Shown: positions 34,630-42,875 of the stretch, piece by piece | How the letters are laid out: each line of letters opens with the position of its first letter | Numbering within the stretch: position 1 is the stretch's first letter | DNA from: Comamonas terrigena NBRC 13299 | GTDB lineage: Bacteria; Pseudomonadota; Gammaproteobacteria; Burkholderiales; Burkholderiaceae_C | Reading direction: 5' to 3' | DNA length: 64,000 nt | Assembly (NCBI RefSeq): GCF_006740045.1 | Contig: NZ_AP019749.1 | Coordinates: 2,871,001 to 2,935,000, forward strand | Position numbers and translations under genes: made by a program | Notes under the pieces: generated by a model | Told to the model about the DNA's origin: nothing | Databases searched by the model: none | Seen by the model: the letters and a program-made list of their open reading frames with translations, nothing else

Positions 34630-35556
34630 TCACCGCACGGCCGAAGGCAGATAGCCAAAGCGCGCCTTAAAGCGTTGGGCAAAGCGGGCGCGTGACTTGT
34701 AGCCGCAGGCCTGGGCAATCTCTGGAACGCTCCAGGACGTGGTTTGCACCAGCATCATGGCGTGGTGCATGCGCACGTCGATCAGCACGTCCTCAAACCG
34801 CGCGCTTTCGCCGGCCAGGCGGCGGCGCAATGTGGCCTCGCTCACAGCCAGTGCCTTGCCCGCTGTCTGCGCCGTCCAGTGCTGGCTGGGGGCTTCGCCA
34901 ATCAGGGCGCGCAAACGCCCGGACAGCCCCGGCGAATGCGGCGGCCTGAACACGCCCCCACGTTCGGCCAGCGCCGCCAGAAAATCCAGGGCGCGGTAGC
35001 GCAGGCGCTCGTCACTGAGCTGGCCGTCTGCTGCGCTGGCCAGCAGATGCTGCAGCGAGGACGCCAGATCGGCATCCAGCGCAATCTGCTGGAAGGGTGC
35101 GCCCGCCTGCGCAGCATCCTCCCCCATGTCGCGGCCCCGGCGAAACGCCTCCAGCAACTCTGGTGACAGCGTCAAAAACACCGACCGGAAACGCTGCTCC
35201 ATGCCGCCGGGTGTCTTGCGCAAGTCGGCACAGGTGTTGGCGCCCACCAGCAGCAAGGACGCAGGCGTATCGACACCGATACGGTGGGAGCCGGAATCCA
35301 TGTCCAGCCGCCCCGCCGCAATCAGCAGCACCGTCGCGTCCTGAAACAGGAAGCGGGGCGTGTGCTGTACCAGCTTCAGACACGGCTGAGCCACGGTGCA
35401 CAGGCCGCGCCGCCAGATGGGCGCGCCCGCAGGCAGCAGCCATGGCAGATTGCCCGCATCGGCTGCATCGGTGGCTGCCGCCAGCGGGGCTGCCGGGTGG
35501 GCTGCGTGGTGGGCTGCCGGCGGGGCGGTCTGGGGAGCTGGCTGCGTAACTGCCAT
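34630..35556 (-). CDS. AraC-family transcriptional regulator
   Basis: A 308-residue protein. The sensor part has FLFQDATVLLIAAGRLDMDSG and SVFLTLSPELLEAFR, as in AraC regulators with an AraC_N-type domain. The DNA-binding part has SEATLRRRLAGESARFEDV and WSVPEIAQACGYKSRARFAQ with terminal FGYLPSAV. The first 35 residues are an Ala/Pro/His-rich tract encoded by GGGCTGC-type repeats, so the true start may lie further in. It starts 13 nt after the YbhB-like gene, so both may be co-transcribed. Confidence 0.9.
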   Translation of the reverse strand: MAVTQPAPQTAPPAAHHAAHPAAPLAAATDAADAGNLPWLLPAGAPIWRRGLCTVAQPCLKLVQHTPRFLFQDATVLLIAAGRLDMDSGSHRIGVDTPASLLLVGANTCADLRKTPGGMEQRFRSVFLTLSPELLEAFRRGRDMGEDAAQAGAPFQQIALDADLASSLQHLLASAADGQLSDERLRYRALDFLAALAERGGVFRPPHSPGLSGRLRALIGEAPSQHWTAQTAGKALAVSEATLRRRLAGESARFEDVLIDVRMHHAMMLVQTTSWSVPEIAQACGYKSRARFAQRFKARFGYLPSAVR

Positions 35557-35569
35557 GGCCGACTGGCTT

Positions 35570-36217
35570 TTACTGCGCGCTGGTCTGCAGCGACACCGAA
35601 GGGTTCAGGCTGTAGACCCCGGTGAGGCTGGCCTGCCCCAGCACCTGGGCCGATGCCAGGGCGGCGCGCACATTCGCGCCCGTGAGCGGGCCTGCCACAG
35701 CCAGCGTGGGGGTTGCCAGTGCGTAGATGGTGAACACGTAGTGGTGCAGCAGCGTGTCGTTCCAGGGCGGGCAAGGGCCGTCATAGCCGTGGTAGTCGCC
35801 CTTCATCTGTTCGTCCGCGGCAAACCATCCGGTGTAGTCGTTCAGACCGTGGCGCCCCCCTGCAGGTGCGGCAGGGCCGGCTTTGCCCCGGGGGGTGACA
35901 CCGTCCGAGTGGGAGCCCGCAGCGATGTGCGTGACATCGGCGGGAATGTCCAGCAGCAGCCAGTGAAAGAAGTCCACGCGCGGCAAGGAGGATGGGACCT
36001 CGCGGCCCTCCTGGTTCACATCGTCGCCCCGGCTGGGCACGTCTGGGTCATGGCAGACGATAACAAACGACTGCGTGCCCGCTGGCACACCGCTCCAGGC
36101 CAGATGCGGGTTCCGGTTGGACGACAGGGCCACATGGGATGCTGCATCAGGCACCGCGAACGCGAATTCACCGGGAATGGCCTGGCCGTCTTGAAAACTC
36201 TGGCTGATAAGTTGCAT
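35570..36217 (-). CDS. YbhB/YbcL-family (Raf kinase inhibitor-like, PEBP) protein
   Basis: A 215-residue phosphatidylethanolamine-binding-protein fold. It has the family motifs HLAWSGVPAGTQSFVIVCHDPD, VDFFHWLLLDIP, and a later GYDGPCPPWNDTLLHHYVFTIYAL segment. The ATG at 36217 (MQLISQSFQDG) has AGGACGG before it, and the frame upstream is unnatural. There is no signal peptide, so it is cytoplasmic. Its role in bacteria is unclear. Followed 13 nt later by the AraC regulator on the same strand. Confidence 0.92.
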   Translation of the reverse strand: MQLISQSFQDGQAIPGEFAFAVPDAASHVALSSNRNPHLAWSGVPAGTQSFVIVCHDPDVPSRGDDVNQEGREVPSSLPRVDFFHWLLLDIPADVTHIAAGSHSDGVTPRGKAGPAAPAGGRHGLNDYTGWFAADEQMKGDYHGYDGPCPPWNDTLLHHYVFTIYALATPTLAVAGPLTGANVRAALASAQVLGQASLTGVYSLNPSVSLQTSAQ

Positions 36218-36353
36218 GGAAATCCGTCCTGCAGTGGGTTGGGCTGATGCGACATGCATCGACCGTCCTGCAGAAGTGTAGGGAGTCCAGCGCACGCCAA
36301 AGCACCAAATCCGATCAATCGAGGCAGCACAGGCTGTCAATTTGTATGTATTA

Positions 36354-36576
36354 GGCTTTACCGGGCAGTGGCTCGCCCTTCGGGCATCAGCTTGCAGCAT
36401 GTCTGCGGCCGGAGCTGCTGCGGGCCAGAAGCCCCGTACGCATCCCGGCAAGGGAGGGCTTCCGGCTGGTGGAGGCCATTGCCAACCAGTCAGCCCATGC
36501 CCTGAACGACAGCCAACGCCGTTCGCTGACACGGATGCAGCGGGATACCCTGTTGACGTCGCTTGCCAATGCCTGA
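36354..36576 (+). pseudogene. Possible C-terminal fragment of an unidentified gene
   Basis: A 74-codon open stretch starting after a stop and without a start codon reads LRPELLRARSPVRIPAREGF, VEAIANQSAHALNDSQRRSL and MQRDTLLTSLANA before its stop. The composition is protein-like, but I recognise no family. It could be a truncated gene or chance. It is in the 394-bp gap between the YbhB-like and VOC genes; the rest shows nothing. Confidence 0.3.
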
Positions 36577-36611
36577 AGATGCCCTCTCCATGCCGACCTT
36601 GAAAGGCCCAC

Positions 36612-37022
36612 ATGTCCCAGAAAATCTTCGTCAACCTGCCCGTCGCTGACCTGCCCAAGGCCAAGTCCTTCTATGAAGCGATCGGCGCCGTCAACAACCC
36701 GCAGTTCACCGACGACACCGCCGCCTGCATGGTCCTCTCCGACAGCATCTACGTGATGCTGCTCACCCACCCGAAGTGGGCCACGTTCACCCAAAAGCCG
36801 ATAGTCGACGCCCACGCTGCCAGCGAAGTCATGCTGTGCCTGAGCGCCGACGACCGCGCGGCGGTGGACAACATGGTGGCGGCCGCTTCCGCCCACGGCG
36901 GCAAGGCGGATGTGACCCCGTTGCAGGACCTCGGATTCATGTATGGGCGCAGCTTTGAGGACTTGGACGGCCACATCTGGGAAATCATGTTCATGGACAT
37001 GGGCCAGATGCCCCAAGGCTGA
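36612..37022 (+). CDS. VOC-family protein (lactoylglutathione-lyase-like)
   Basis: A 136-residue single vicinal-oxygen-chelate fold protein: MSQKIFVNLPVADLPKAKSF at the start, AACMVLSDSIYVMLL in the middle and DLDGHIWEIMFMD at the end. This is the common two-strand-repeat variant found in many proteobacteria and annotated as glyoxalase-like; the usual metal histidine at the start is absent, so metal binding is uncertain. GAAAGG precedes the ATG. No operon partner. Confidence 0.9.
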   Translation: MSQKIFVNLPVADLPKAKSFYEAIGAVNNPQFTDDTAACMVLSDSIYVMLLTHPKWATFTQKPIVDAHAASEVMLCLSADDRAAVDNMVAAASAHGGKADVTPLQDLGFMYGRSFEDLDGHIWEIMFMDMGQMPQG

Positions 37023-37133
37023 CGCAACCCCGGCCATAGCAACGCCTGTTGATGGACACCTTCTGGCATTGCCTCTGAAGGTATGCACACCATCGGCCAG
37101 GAGGTGCTGGTCAATACACTTGCCTGGTGGGCG

Positions 37134-37398
37134 GCTTCAGGGTGATCTGAGTCATTCATGGCACTGCACCTGAACGGCTGCAATCAGCACCACCAGCCGT
37201 TGAACGCCGACTGCCTCGAAGGGCTGCTTCACCTTGAGGACCGGTCACCCGATTGCGTGGTTCATTGCATACTCAAACGAAAGACCGCTTCTGTGCGCCG
37301 CTACAGGCGTGCGGCGCCCCGTTGCTGCCCTCCAAACCCAGGCGGCGAACAGCCGCCAAGCAGCGCTTTCTGCTGCCCATGTTGGCATCACGGACTGC
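37134..37398 (+). repeat. Dispersed repeat B, copy 1 (about 265 bp)
   Basis: It aligns with 60381-60612 over its length with scattered differences and two insertions here (about 37290-37300 and 37335-37355). Shared blocks include AGTCATTCATGG, CACCAGCCGTTGA, CAGCTTCACCTTGA/GCTGCTTCACCTTGA, TCAAACGAAAGAC and TTTCTGCTGCCCATGT. Both copies lie in gaps between unrelated genes. One frame reads LNGxNQxHQPL...LHLEDRS in both, so a coding origin cannot be excluded. The rest of the gap 37023-37564 shows nothing else. Confidence 0.85.
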
Positions 37399-37564
37399 CG
37401 GCCCAAACCACATGCAGTGGTCAGGGGTCACAAAGTAGACGACTGCTCACTGACAGTTAAAGGTAAGTGGCGGTCAGCGGCTGATAGGCGACGAACTGTC
37501 TACGTCTACAGAACGATGCTCGATTCGCATATCAAGCTTTTTACGTAACAACCTAAATGCAAGC

Positions 37565-37598
37565 GAGGCCAAGGCTTAAAAATTTAAGCCTTGGCCTC
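37565..37598. terminator. Perfect 16-bp-arm hairpin after the peroxidase-like hydrolase gene
   Basis: GAGGCCAAGGCTTAAA and its exact complement (37583-37598) are separated by two bases. On the plus strand it is followed by AAGTTTTATTT. It lies 5 nt after the stop codon of the minus-strand hydrolase gene and probably ends that transcript, perhaps in both directions. Confidence 0.75.
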
Positions 37599-37603
37599 AA
37601 GTT

Positions 37604-38557
37604 TTATTTGGTCAGGAAGTTCAAGAGATCCTGGTTCAGACGGTCCTTGTGCGTATCGGTCAGTCCATGTGGTGCACCGGGATAGATGATTAGTTGTGCG
37701 TCCTTAATCTGGGCAGCTGATGCCTTGCCAGCGGCGTCAATCGGCACAACCTGGTCATCATCACCGTGGATCACCAAGGTGGGCACGTCGAACTTCTTGA
37801 GGTCGGCGCGGAAGTCGGTGGCCGAGAACGCCGCGATCGAGTCGTAGGTGTTCTTATGGCCTCCCTGCATGCCCTGCACCCAGAAGGACTGAATCAGGCC
37901 CTGATTGGGCGTGGCGCCTGGTCGGTTAAAGCCGAAAAAGGGGCCAGAGGCAATGTCCAGGTACAGCTGCGAGCGGTTCTCTAGCGCGGCCTTGCGGATG
38001 CCATCAAACACTTCGATGGGCAGGCCGCCAGGGTTGTCAGCGGTCTTGAGCATCAGCGGTGGCACGGAACTGACCAGTACGGCCTTCTTGACGCGTGCCG
38101 TGCCGTGGCGACCGATGTAGCGTGCCACTTCGCCACCGCCTGTGGAGAAGCCTACCAAGGTCACATCCTTCAGATCCAGCGCATTGATCACGGCTGCCAG
38201 GTCGTCGGCATAGTGGTCCATGTCATTGCCATCCCATGGTTGACTGGAGCGGCCATGGCCACGGCGGTCGTGCGCCACCACGCGGTAACCCTTGGACGCC
38301 AGGAAGATCATCTGCGACTCCCAACTGTCCGAACTCAGGGGCCAGCCGTGGCTGAAGGTGACGACTGGGCCGTTCTTGGGACCCCAGTCCTTGTAGTAAA
38401 GCTGCACGCCGTCGACGGTGGTGATGGTATTGGCCGTGCGGGCAAACGCTTCAACCGGCGCAGGCGCGGCCTGAGAGATGGCGGGCGCAGCCTGGGCCAT
38501 CAGTTGGGCGGCTGCGGCAAGCAGAGCAATAGCAGAGGTACGGACAATCGCGTTCAT
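37604..38557 (-). CDS. Alpha/beta-hydrolase, secreted, non-haem chloroperoxidase-like
   Basis: A 317-residue protein with a Sec signal peptide (about 1-24, [10 protein letters not shown]). The mature part has [26 protein letters not shown], nucleophile elbow GFSTGGGE (S138), acid in HGDDDQVVP and the histidine in GAPHGLT. This series is that of the cofactor-free haloperoxidase/esterase group. AGGAGATCACC precedes the ATG. Downstream of the Ohr gene on the same strand (61 nt) and probably controlled with it. The natural substrate is not known. Confidence 0.93.
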   Translation of the reverse strand: MNAIVRTSAIALLAAAAQLMAQAAPAISQAAPAPVEAFARTANTITTVDGVQLYYKDWGPKNGPVVTFSHGWPLSSDSWESQMIFLASKGYRVVAHDRRGHGRSSQPWDGNDMDHYADDLAAVINALDLKDVTLVGFSTGGGEVARYIGRHGTARVKKAVLVSSVPPLMLKTADNPGGLPIEVFDGIRKAALENRSQLYLDIASGPFFGFNRPGATPNQGLIQSFWVQGMQGGHKNTYDSIAAFSATDFRADLKKFDVPTLVIHGDDDQVVPIDAAGKASAAQIKDAQLIIYPGAPHGLTDTHKDRLNQDLLNFLTK

Positions 38558-38618
38558 GGTGATCTCCTGGAGATTTGAGTTCGGGCTGAGGAAGCAATGG
38601 ATAGGCAGGGGGCGCTTC

Positions 38619-39047
38619 TTAGTCGGCGATCACCAGGGTGACGTCGATGTTTCCGCGGGTGGCGTTGGAGTAAGGGCAGACGATGTGCGCCTGCTGCACC
38701 AGGTCTTCGATCACGGCGCGTTCCATCCCGGGGGCGCGGATGGTCAGCTGTACCTGGATGGCAAAACCCGTGGGGATGGGTCCGATACCGACTTCGCCGG
38801 TGATGCGGGTGTCAGCGGGCAAGGCCTTCTTGTTGCGCAGGGACACAAACTGCAGTGCGCCCAAGAAGCAGGCCGAATAGCCTGCGGCAAACAGCTGCTC
38901 GGGGTTGGTGCCGCTGCCGCCGGCACCGCCCAGTTCACGGGGCGTGGACAGTTGCACGGCCAGGGCGCCGTCCGAGGAAACGGCTTGGCCGCTACGGCCA
39001 CCGGTGGCGGTGGCAGAGGCGGTGTAGAGCACTTTGGCGAGGGACAT
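38619..39047 (-). CDS. ohr: Organic hydroperoxide resistance protein, Ohr/OsmC family
   Basis: A 142-residue thiol peroxidase that reduces organic hydroperoxides. It has the catalytic pair C60 ([10 protein letters not shown]) and C124 ([13 protein letters not shown]) and the E50 of NPEQLFAAG. Length and motifs match Ohr. CAGGAG lies 9 nt before the ATG of [10 protein letters not shown]. It is divergent from an AraC regulator gene (119 bp), rather than from the OhrR (MarR) usually found. Operon with the peroxidase-like hydrolase downstream. Confidence 0.95.
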   Translation of the reverse strand: MSLAKVLYTASATATGGRSGQAVSSDGALAVQLSTPRELGGAGGSGTNPEQLFAAGYSACFLGALQFVSLRNKKALPADTRITGEVGIGPIPTGFAIQVQLTIRAPGMERAVIEDLVQQAHIVCPYSNATRGNIDVTLVIAD

Positions 39048-39166
39048 GGTTTTCAACTCCTGCGTGTGGTGCAGTTCAGTACTGCGTTGCGACAGGAAGA
39101 AGTTTCTCGCGTTCAGTGATACGATTTATGACGATTAGTCTTTGATTCTTTACTTTGGGTATTTGT

Positions 39167-40006
39167 ATGGTAGATCGCCTGGCAGCCTTGCTCAATCACT
39201 TCACGGTCACGGCCGAGATGTTTCATGCGGGTACCTTGTGCGGTAGCCACTGGCTGGCTGCCAAAGAAAACATGGGGCAGATGCACCTGATACGCCGCGG
39301 CCCACTCACCGTCTACCATGGGAGTGAGCAACTGCACATCGACACGCCCAGCCTGCTGCTGTACCCACGGCCCATGCCGCACCGTTTTGAAAGCGATGCG
39401 CATTCGGGTACCGACATGGTGTGTGCGAACTTGGTGTTTGCCGGCGGTGTGAACAACTCCATTGCCGATGCGTTACCCAACGTGGTCTGCCTGCCACTGA
39501 AAGATATGCCCGATGCCGCCGTGGTGCTGCAGCTGCTGTTTGATGAAGCCTTTGCCCAGCGCTGTGGGCGCACTACGGTGCTGAACCGCTTGTTTGAGGT
39601 GGTGCTGATCCAGGTGCTTCGCCAGCTGATGGAACGCAGTCAGGTGCAGGGAGGCATGTTGGCGGGGTTGGCACATCCGCGCCTGCGTTTGGCATTGGTG
39701 GCCATGCATGAGGCTCCCGCCAATGCCTGGAGCTTGGAGGAACTGGGCGCGCTGTGCGGCATGTCGCGCAGTGTGTTTGCCAACAGCTTTCGCGACACGG
39801 TGGGCTGCACGCCCGGGGTGTATTTGCAGAACTGGCGCATGGCCATTGCCCAGCGTCTGCTGCGCCAGGGCCAGTCGCTGCTGCAAGTGGCCGATGCCGT
39901 GGGCTACAGCAGCGAGACGGCGTTTTCCCGCGCCTTCCGCGCCCAGGTCGGCATACCTCCACGCCAGTGGCGCGAAGCACAAAAGCAGGCGCAGGTGATG
40001 ATTTAG
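39167..40006 (+). CDS. AraC-family regulator with cupin-6 sensor domain
   Basis: A 279-residue protein. The N-terminal cupin part has GQMHLIRRGPLTVYHGSE, PSLLLYPRPMPHRF and VCANLVFAGG. The C-terminal part has two helix-turn-helix motifs: WSLEELGALCGMSRSVFANSF and QSLLQVADAVGYSSETAFSR, then IPPRQWR. The start MVDRLAALLNHF is the family-typical start. Probably regulates the divergent ohr-hydrolase pair; inducer unknown. Confidence 0.93.
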   Translation: MVDRLAALLNHFTVTAEMFHAGTLCGSHWLAAKENMGQMHLIRRGPLTVYHGSEQLHIDTPSLLLYPRPMPHRFESDAHSGTDMVCANLVFAGGVNNSIADALPNVVCLPLKDMPDAAVVLQLLFDEAFAQRCGRTTVLNRLFEVVLIQVLRQLMERSQVQGGMLAGLAHPRLRLALVAMHEAPANAWSLEELGALCGMSRSVFANSFRDTVGCTPGVYLQNWRMAIAQRLLRQGQSLLQVADAVGYSSETAFSRAFRAQVGIPPRQWREAQKQAQVMI

Positions 40007-40482
40007 GCCAGTTGCCGCATCTGCCACAGTGAAATGCATGGCACGTGCAGCGACCATGGGACATGGGTCCGGCGCGTTCGTGCGCCAGCGGCAGCGGCTG
40101 TACAGTGCGCCCGGAAAGATGGCTTCACAGCCTGCGCCGGCGATGCCTGAACCCAGCCGCAAGCCCAATGTGCATGCCGTATTGGCGGCCAGCAGCAAAC
40201 TACATCCAACCAGTCCCAAGGCATACAGACCCAGACGCAGCACAGCAGAAGCGGGTTGGTCTCCCATCGAGCTGTGGGCTCCACAAGATGCGCGCCTCCA
40301 CTGGCCGAAGTCGCCGCCCTGCATGAGCCCCACGCCAGCGACGCGGGATGGCCGCAGAGTATCGGCACCCTGGCGCGCTGGACCAATGTCAGCCTCGGCC
40401 CGAAGCGGTCACTCAGTGCACCGTTGGCGCTTCAGCCTGCAAGACCCATGATGAGCTGAAGCTGCAGAGGCCACACGCGGTC
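40007..40482. other. Gene-free gap between AraC and TetR genes
   Basis: Only overlapping short frames. On the minus strand a hydrophobic stretch RLGLYALGLVGCSLLLAANT (about 40160-40235) is membrane-like, but no complete small gene with a ribosome site can be made from it. No repeat or terminator of note. Confidence 0.45.
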
Positions 40483-41052
40483 TTACCTGCCGACGATGCT
40501 TTCGACGATGACCTTGAGGCTTCCAAGCACTTCTTCGACTGGCTGCCCCATCTGTACATGCACGATTGTGCCGTCCACTGCCAGCGAAAGCGACTGGCCT
40601 GCAGAGACTGCGTGGCGGCCGAACAGTTCATCCAAAACGCATGCCATCTCTTCCTTGTGCTGACGCACCACTTCCAGAATCCCGGGATCGGTAGATCCCA
40701 GCTCTGCAGCGGCATTCAGGAACGCGCAGCCTCGAAAGTGGGGCTGACTGAACCAGCCCCTGAGAGTACGAAGTAGGGCCTCAGTCGCGCTCGCGCCGTC
40801 ACGGGACTCCTGCAACAAGCTGCTCTTGAACCAAGACATCCACCCTTGGTGCCGGTAATCGAGGTACGCCCGAATCAACTGGTCTTTGCTCGCGTACTGC
40901 CTATAGAACGTGACCTTGCTGACCGACGATCGATCAATGATCCGGTCAACACCCGTCGCTCTGATTCCTTCGCTGTAAAAAAGATCATGGGCAGCTACCA
41001 AGATTCGCTCGCGTGGAGGCAGCGCGGCAAAAGATTGTTTGTCAGGGTTCAT
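40483..41052 (-). CDS. TetR/AcrR-family transcriptional regulator
   Basis: A 189-residue repressor with the N-terminal TetR domain: ERILVAAHDLFYSEGIRATG, then SSVSKVTFYRQYASKDQLIRAYL. The C-terminal ligand domain is short and contains HFRGCAFLNAAAELGS. The ATG at 41052 (MNPDKQSF) is preferred; the upstream extension overlaps the operators. Two identical 20-bp operators lie just 5' (41061-41080 and 41098-41117), so it should repress itself and the divergent DUF1348 gene. Confidence 0.93.
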   Translation of the reverse strand: MNPDKQSFAALPPRERILVAAHDLFYSEGIRATGVDRIIDRSSVSKVTFYRQYASKDQLIRAYLDYRHQGWMSWFKSSLLQESRDGASATEALLRTLRGWFSQPHFRGCAFLNAAAELGSTDPGILEVVRQHKEEMACVLDELFGRHAVSAGQSLSLAVDGTIVHVQMGQPVEEVLGSLKVIVESIVGR

Positions 41053-41060
41053 GCGGACAT

Positions 41061-41080
41061 TGTAGACAGATCGTTCTACA
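41061..41080. promoter_or_regulatory. TetR operator, copy 1
   Basis: TGTAGACAGATCGTTCTACA, an inverted repeat (TGTAGA.../...TCTACA), is identical to the copy at 41098-41117. It lies between the divergent TetR and DUF1348 genes, 8 nt before the TetR start. Confidence 0.85.
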
Positions 41081-41097
41081 CCGGGTAGCATTCAGCA

Positions 41098-41117
41098 TGT
41101 AGACAGATCGTTCTACA
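41098..41117. promoter_or_regulatory. TetR operator, copy 2
   Basis: Same 20 bases as 41061-41080, offset by 37 bp and 20 bp before the DUF1348 start. Two identical operators in one gap argue for co-operative or independent control of both promoters. Confidence 0.85.
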
Positions 41118-41137
41118 TGCTTACATAGAGGTCCATC

Positions 41138-41605
41138 ATGGAATCACGTCCCCCCCTGCCCCCGTTCACCCACGAAACTGCCGTGCAGAAAGTTCGCTTG
41201 GCGGAAGACGGCTGGAACACACGCGACGCCGCCAAGGTTGCCTTGGCCTACACGCTCGATACGAAGTGGCGCAACCGCGCTGACTTCGCCAACAACCGAG
41301 CCGAAGCGCAGGCTTTCCTTGAGAGAAAGTGGAAGAAGGAACTTGACTACCGACTCATCAAGGAGCTCTGGCTGCATGAGGGGAATCGGATAGCAGTGCG
41401 CTACGCCTATGAGTGGCATGACGATGCGGGCAACTGGTTCCGGTCGTACGGAAACGAAAACTGGGAATTTGAGGCCGATGGCCTGATGCGCCGTCGCTAC
41501 GCTTGCATCAACGACATGCCCATCAAGGAATCGGAACGTAAATTCCACTGGCCACTTGGACGTCGTCCCGACGACCACCCTGGACTCACCGAACTGGGGC
41601 TGTAA
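41138..41605 (+). CDS. Nuclear transport factor 2-like protein, DUF1348 family
   Basis: A 155-residue cone-fold (SnoaL/NTF2-like) protein. Characteristic segments are [38 protein letters not shown], and [20 protein letters not shown] with [21 protein letters not shown]1348 proteins are about 150 residues and uncharacterised; they often sit beside TetR regulators, as here. Strictly divergent from TetR, with the operators between. Function unknown. Confidence 0.93.
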   Translation: MESRPPLPPFTHETAVQKVRLAEDGWNTRDAAKVALAYTLDTKWRNRADFANNRAEAQAFLERKWKKELDYRLIKELWLHEGNRIAVRYAYEWHDDAGNWFRSYGNENWEFEADGLMRRRYACINDMPIKESERKFHWPLGRRPDDHPGLTELGL

Positions 41606-41805
41606 CTAGCGCAGACGGCCCAAAGCTGCCTTGTCCGCTTTGGGTCGCAAGCTCCCGCTCGCACGACGTGAAAGCGGACATCCATCGACTATCTGCCTGC
41701 ACCTGATGGTCTCTGCCGGCTGCACACATGGAACACGTCATTCTGCAATCGTCGGCATCGATACTCGGATGGCTGCTAAGGGTCCGTGACGCATAGATTG
41801 CGATG

Positions 41806-41917
41806 CAGCAACGAGCAACGAGCAATGAGCAACGAGCAACGAGCAACGAGCAATGAGCAACGAGCAATGAGCAACGAGCAACGAGCAATGAGCAACGAGC
41901 AACGAGCAACGAGCAAC
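41806..41917. repeat. Tandem heptamer array, 15 units plus one partial
   Basis: From 41813 to 41917 the 7-bp unit GAGCAAC or GAGCAAT is repeated 15 times without gaps; units 2, 6, 8 and 11 end in T. A related unit CAGCAAC precedes it. It lies in the 493-bp gap between the DUF1348 and CbrC-like genes. At 41625-41683 in the same gap, GTCCGC...GCGGAC forms an inverted repeat. No gene is supported here. Confidence 0.97.
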
Positions 41918-42098
41918 TGCAATCGTTGCATTGTCGCTGTGCATCTGCGGAATCTGCCCCCATGAACACCCCTCTCAGGTCTTCATGACCGCGACGCTAA
42001 TGGTGCACAGCGTCCAGTAGGTCACGCTGCACCGGGCCGCCGTGGACGGTGCAGATGCATGCGCTGAATGGCCAGGTCAGCCTAGATCTGGGGCATGC

Positions 42099-42611
42099 TC
42101 AGTCCAGATCAAGCACCGCGCGATAGCGGTCACCGTTCACTTCCTTGAAGACCAGCAGATAGGGGGAAGGCCCGACGGGCTCAGTCCAGCCGATCTCTGC
42201 AAAGGTCTCGCTGATCGCCGATCGCACTGCATCGATCGCCAGCAAGCCCTTATCCTCTCCGTAACCCAGAAACGCCATGGGCATGCTGTCCAGCACCGGC
42301 CATTCAAAGGGGTTGAAACAGGCGACCCCGGGCGTGCGCTCCAGCAGTTCTTGCTCCAGCGCAGGGTCCGCGCCATCGAGTTCGACATCGTGAAAACTGA
42401 AACCCTCTCCTTCCAGGAGAGCGCCCAGCCTGCCGTCCGCGATGCAGCATGCGCAAATGGTTGGACTGTCGGCACGCATGTAGATATTGCCTCGGTACTT
42501 CCAGCCACAGGGCTGGGCACAGACACCGCAGGTCTCATCAGACGGCTCGAAAGCACGACCTTCTTGGTAGGCACCGGGGTTGAAACGGAAAAAGGGCTGT
42601 CTTTCGCTCAT
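42099..42611 (-). CDS. CbrC family protein (UPF0167)
   Basis: A 170-residue soluble protein that begins MSERQPFFRFNPGAYQEG, has C27xxC30 in ETCGVCAQPC and a second cysteine pair in TICACCIADG, then CFNPFEWPVLDSMPMAFLGY. This matches the CbrC/UPF0167 family, in which E. coli CbrC affects colicin E2 tolerance; the two cysteine pairs suggest zinc. The frame is open upstream, but the composition there is not natural. The 264-bp gap upstream shows no feature. Function unknown. Confidence 0.88.
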   Translation of the reverse strand: MSERQPFFRFNPGAYQEGRAFEPSDETCGVCAQPCGWKYRGNIYMRADSPTICACCIADGRLGALLEGEGFSFHDVELDGADPALEQELLERTPGVACFNPFEWPVLDSMPMAFLGYGEDKGLLAIDAVRSAISETFAEIGWTEPVGPSPYLLVFKEVNGDRYRAVLDLD

Positions 42612-42875
42612 GGTGGTGGCATTGTCACGTCGATTGCTGCGCCTTAAATCGTTGCGCGCTCGCGAGCGGTCTGCTTGGTGCGCACCAGCAAACACTGATT
42701 GGTGCCATGAGAACGGATACGAAAACTGAACCTGCGGGGCATTAGGAGCAGCGGCAGACCGGCCTTCACCGCACCCACAGCAGTCATGTGCGAAGCGGTG
42801 CAATGCTGGGTGGGCAGCGCACTTCCCTGCTGCCGCAACGTACCACCAAGTATTGCCGGATAAGCCCGCCCTCGC

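Noticed and set aside
41806..41917. CRISPR array
   Set aside because: Units are 7 bp, contiguous and without spacers. No cas genes or other spaced repeats are in the window.
41586..41969. Minus-strand frames reading CSLLVAR repeats
   Set aside because: They are translations of the heptamer array and have no start signal or family.
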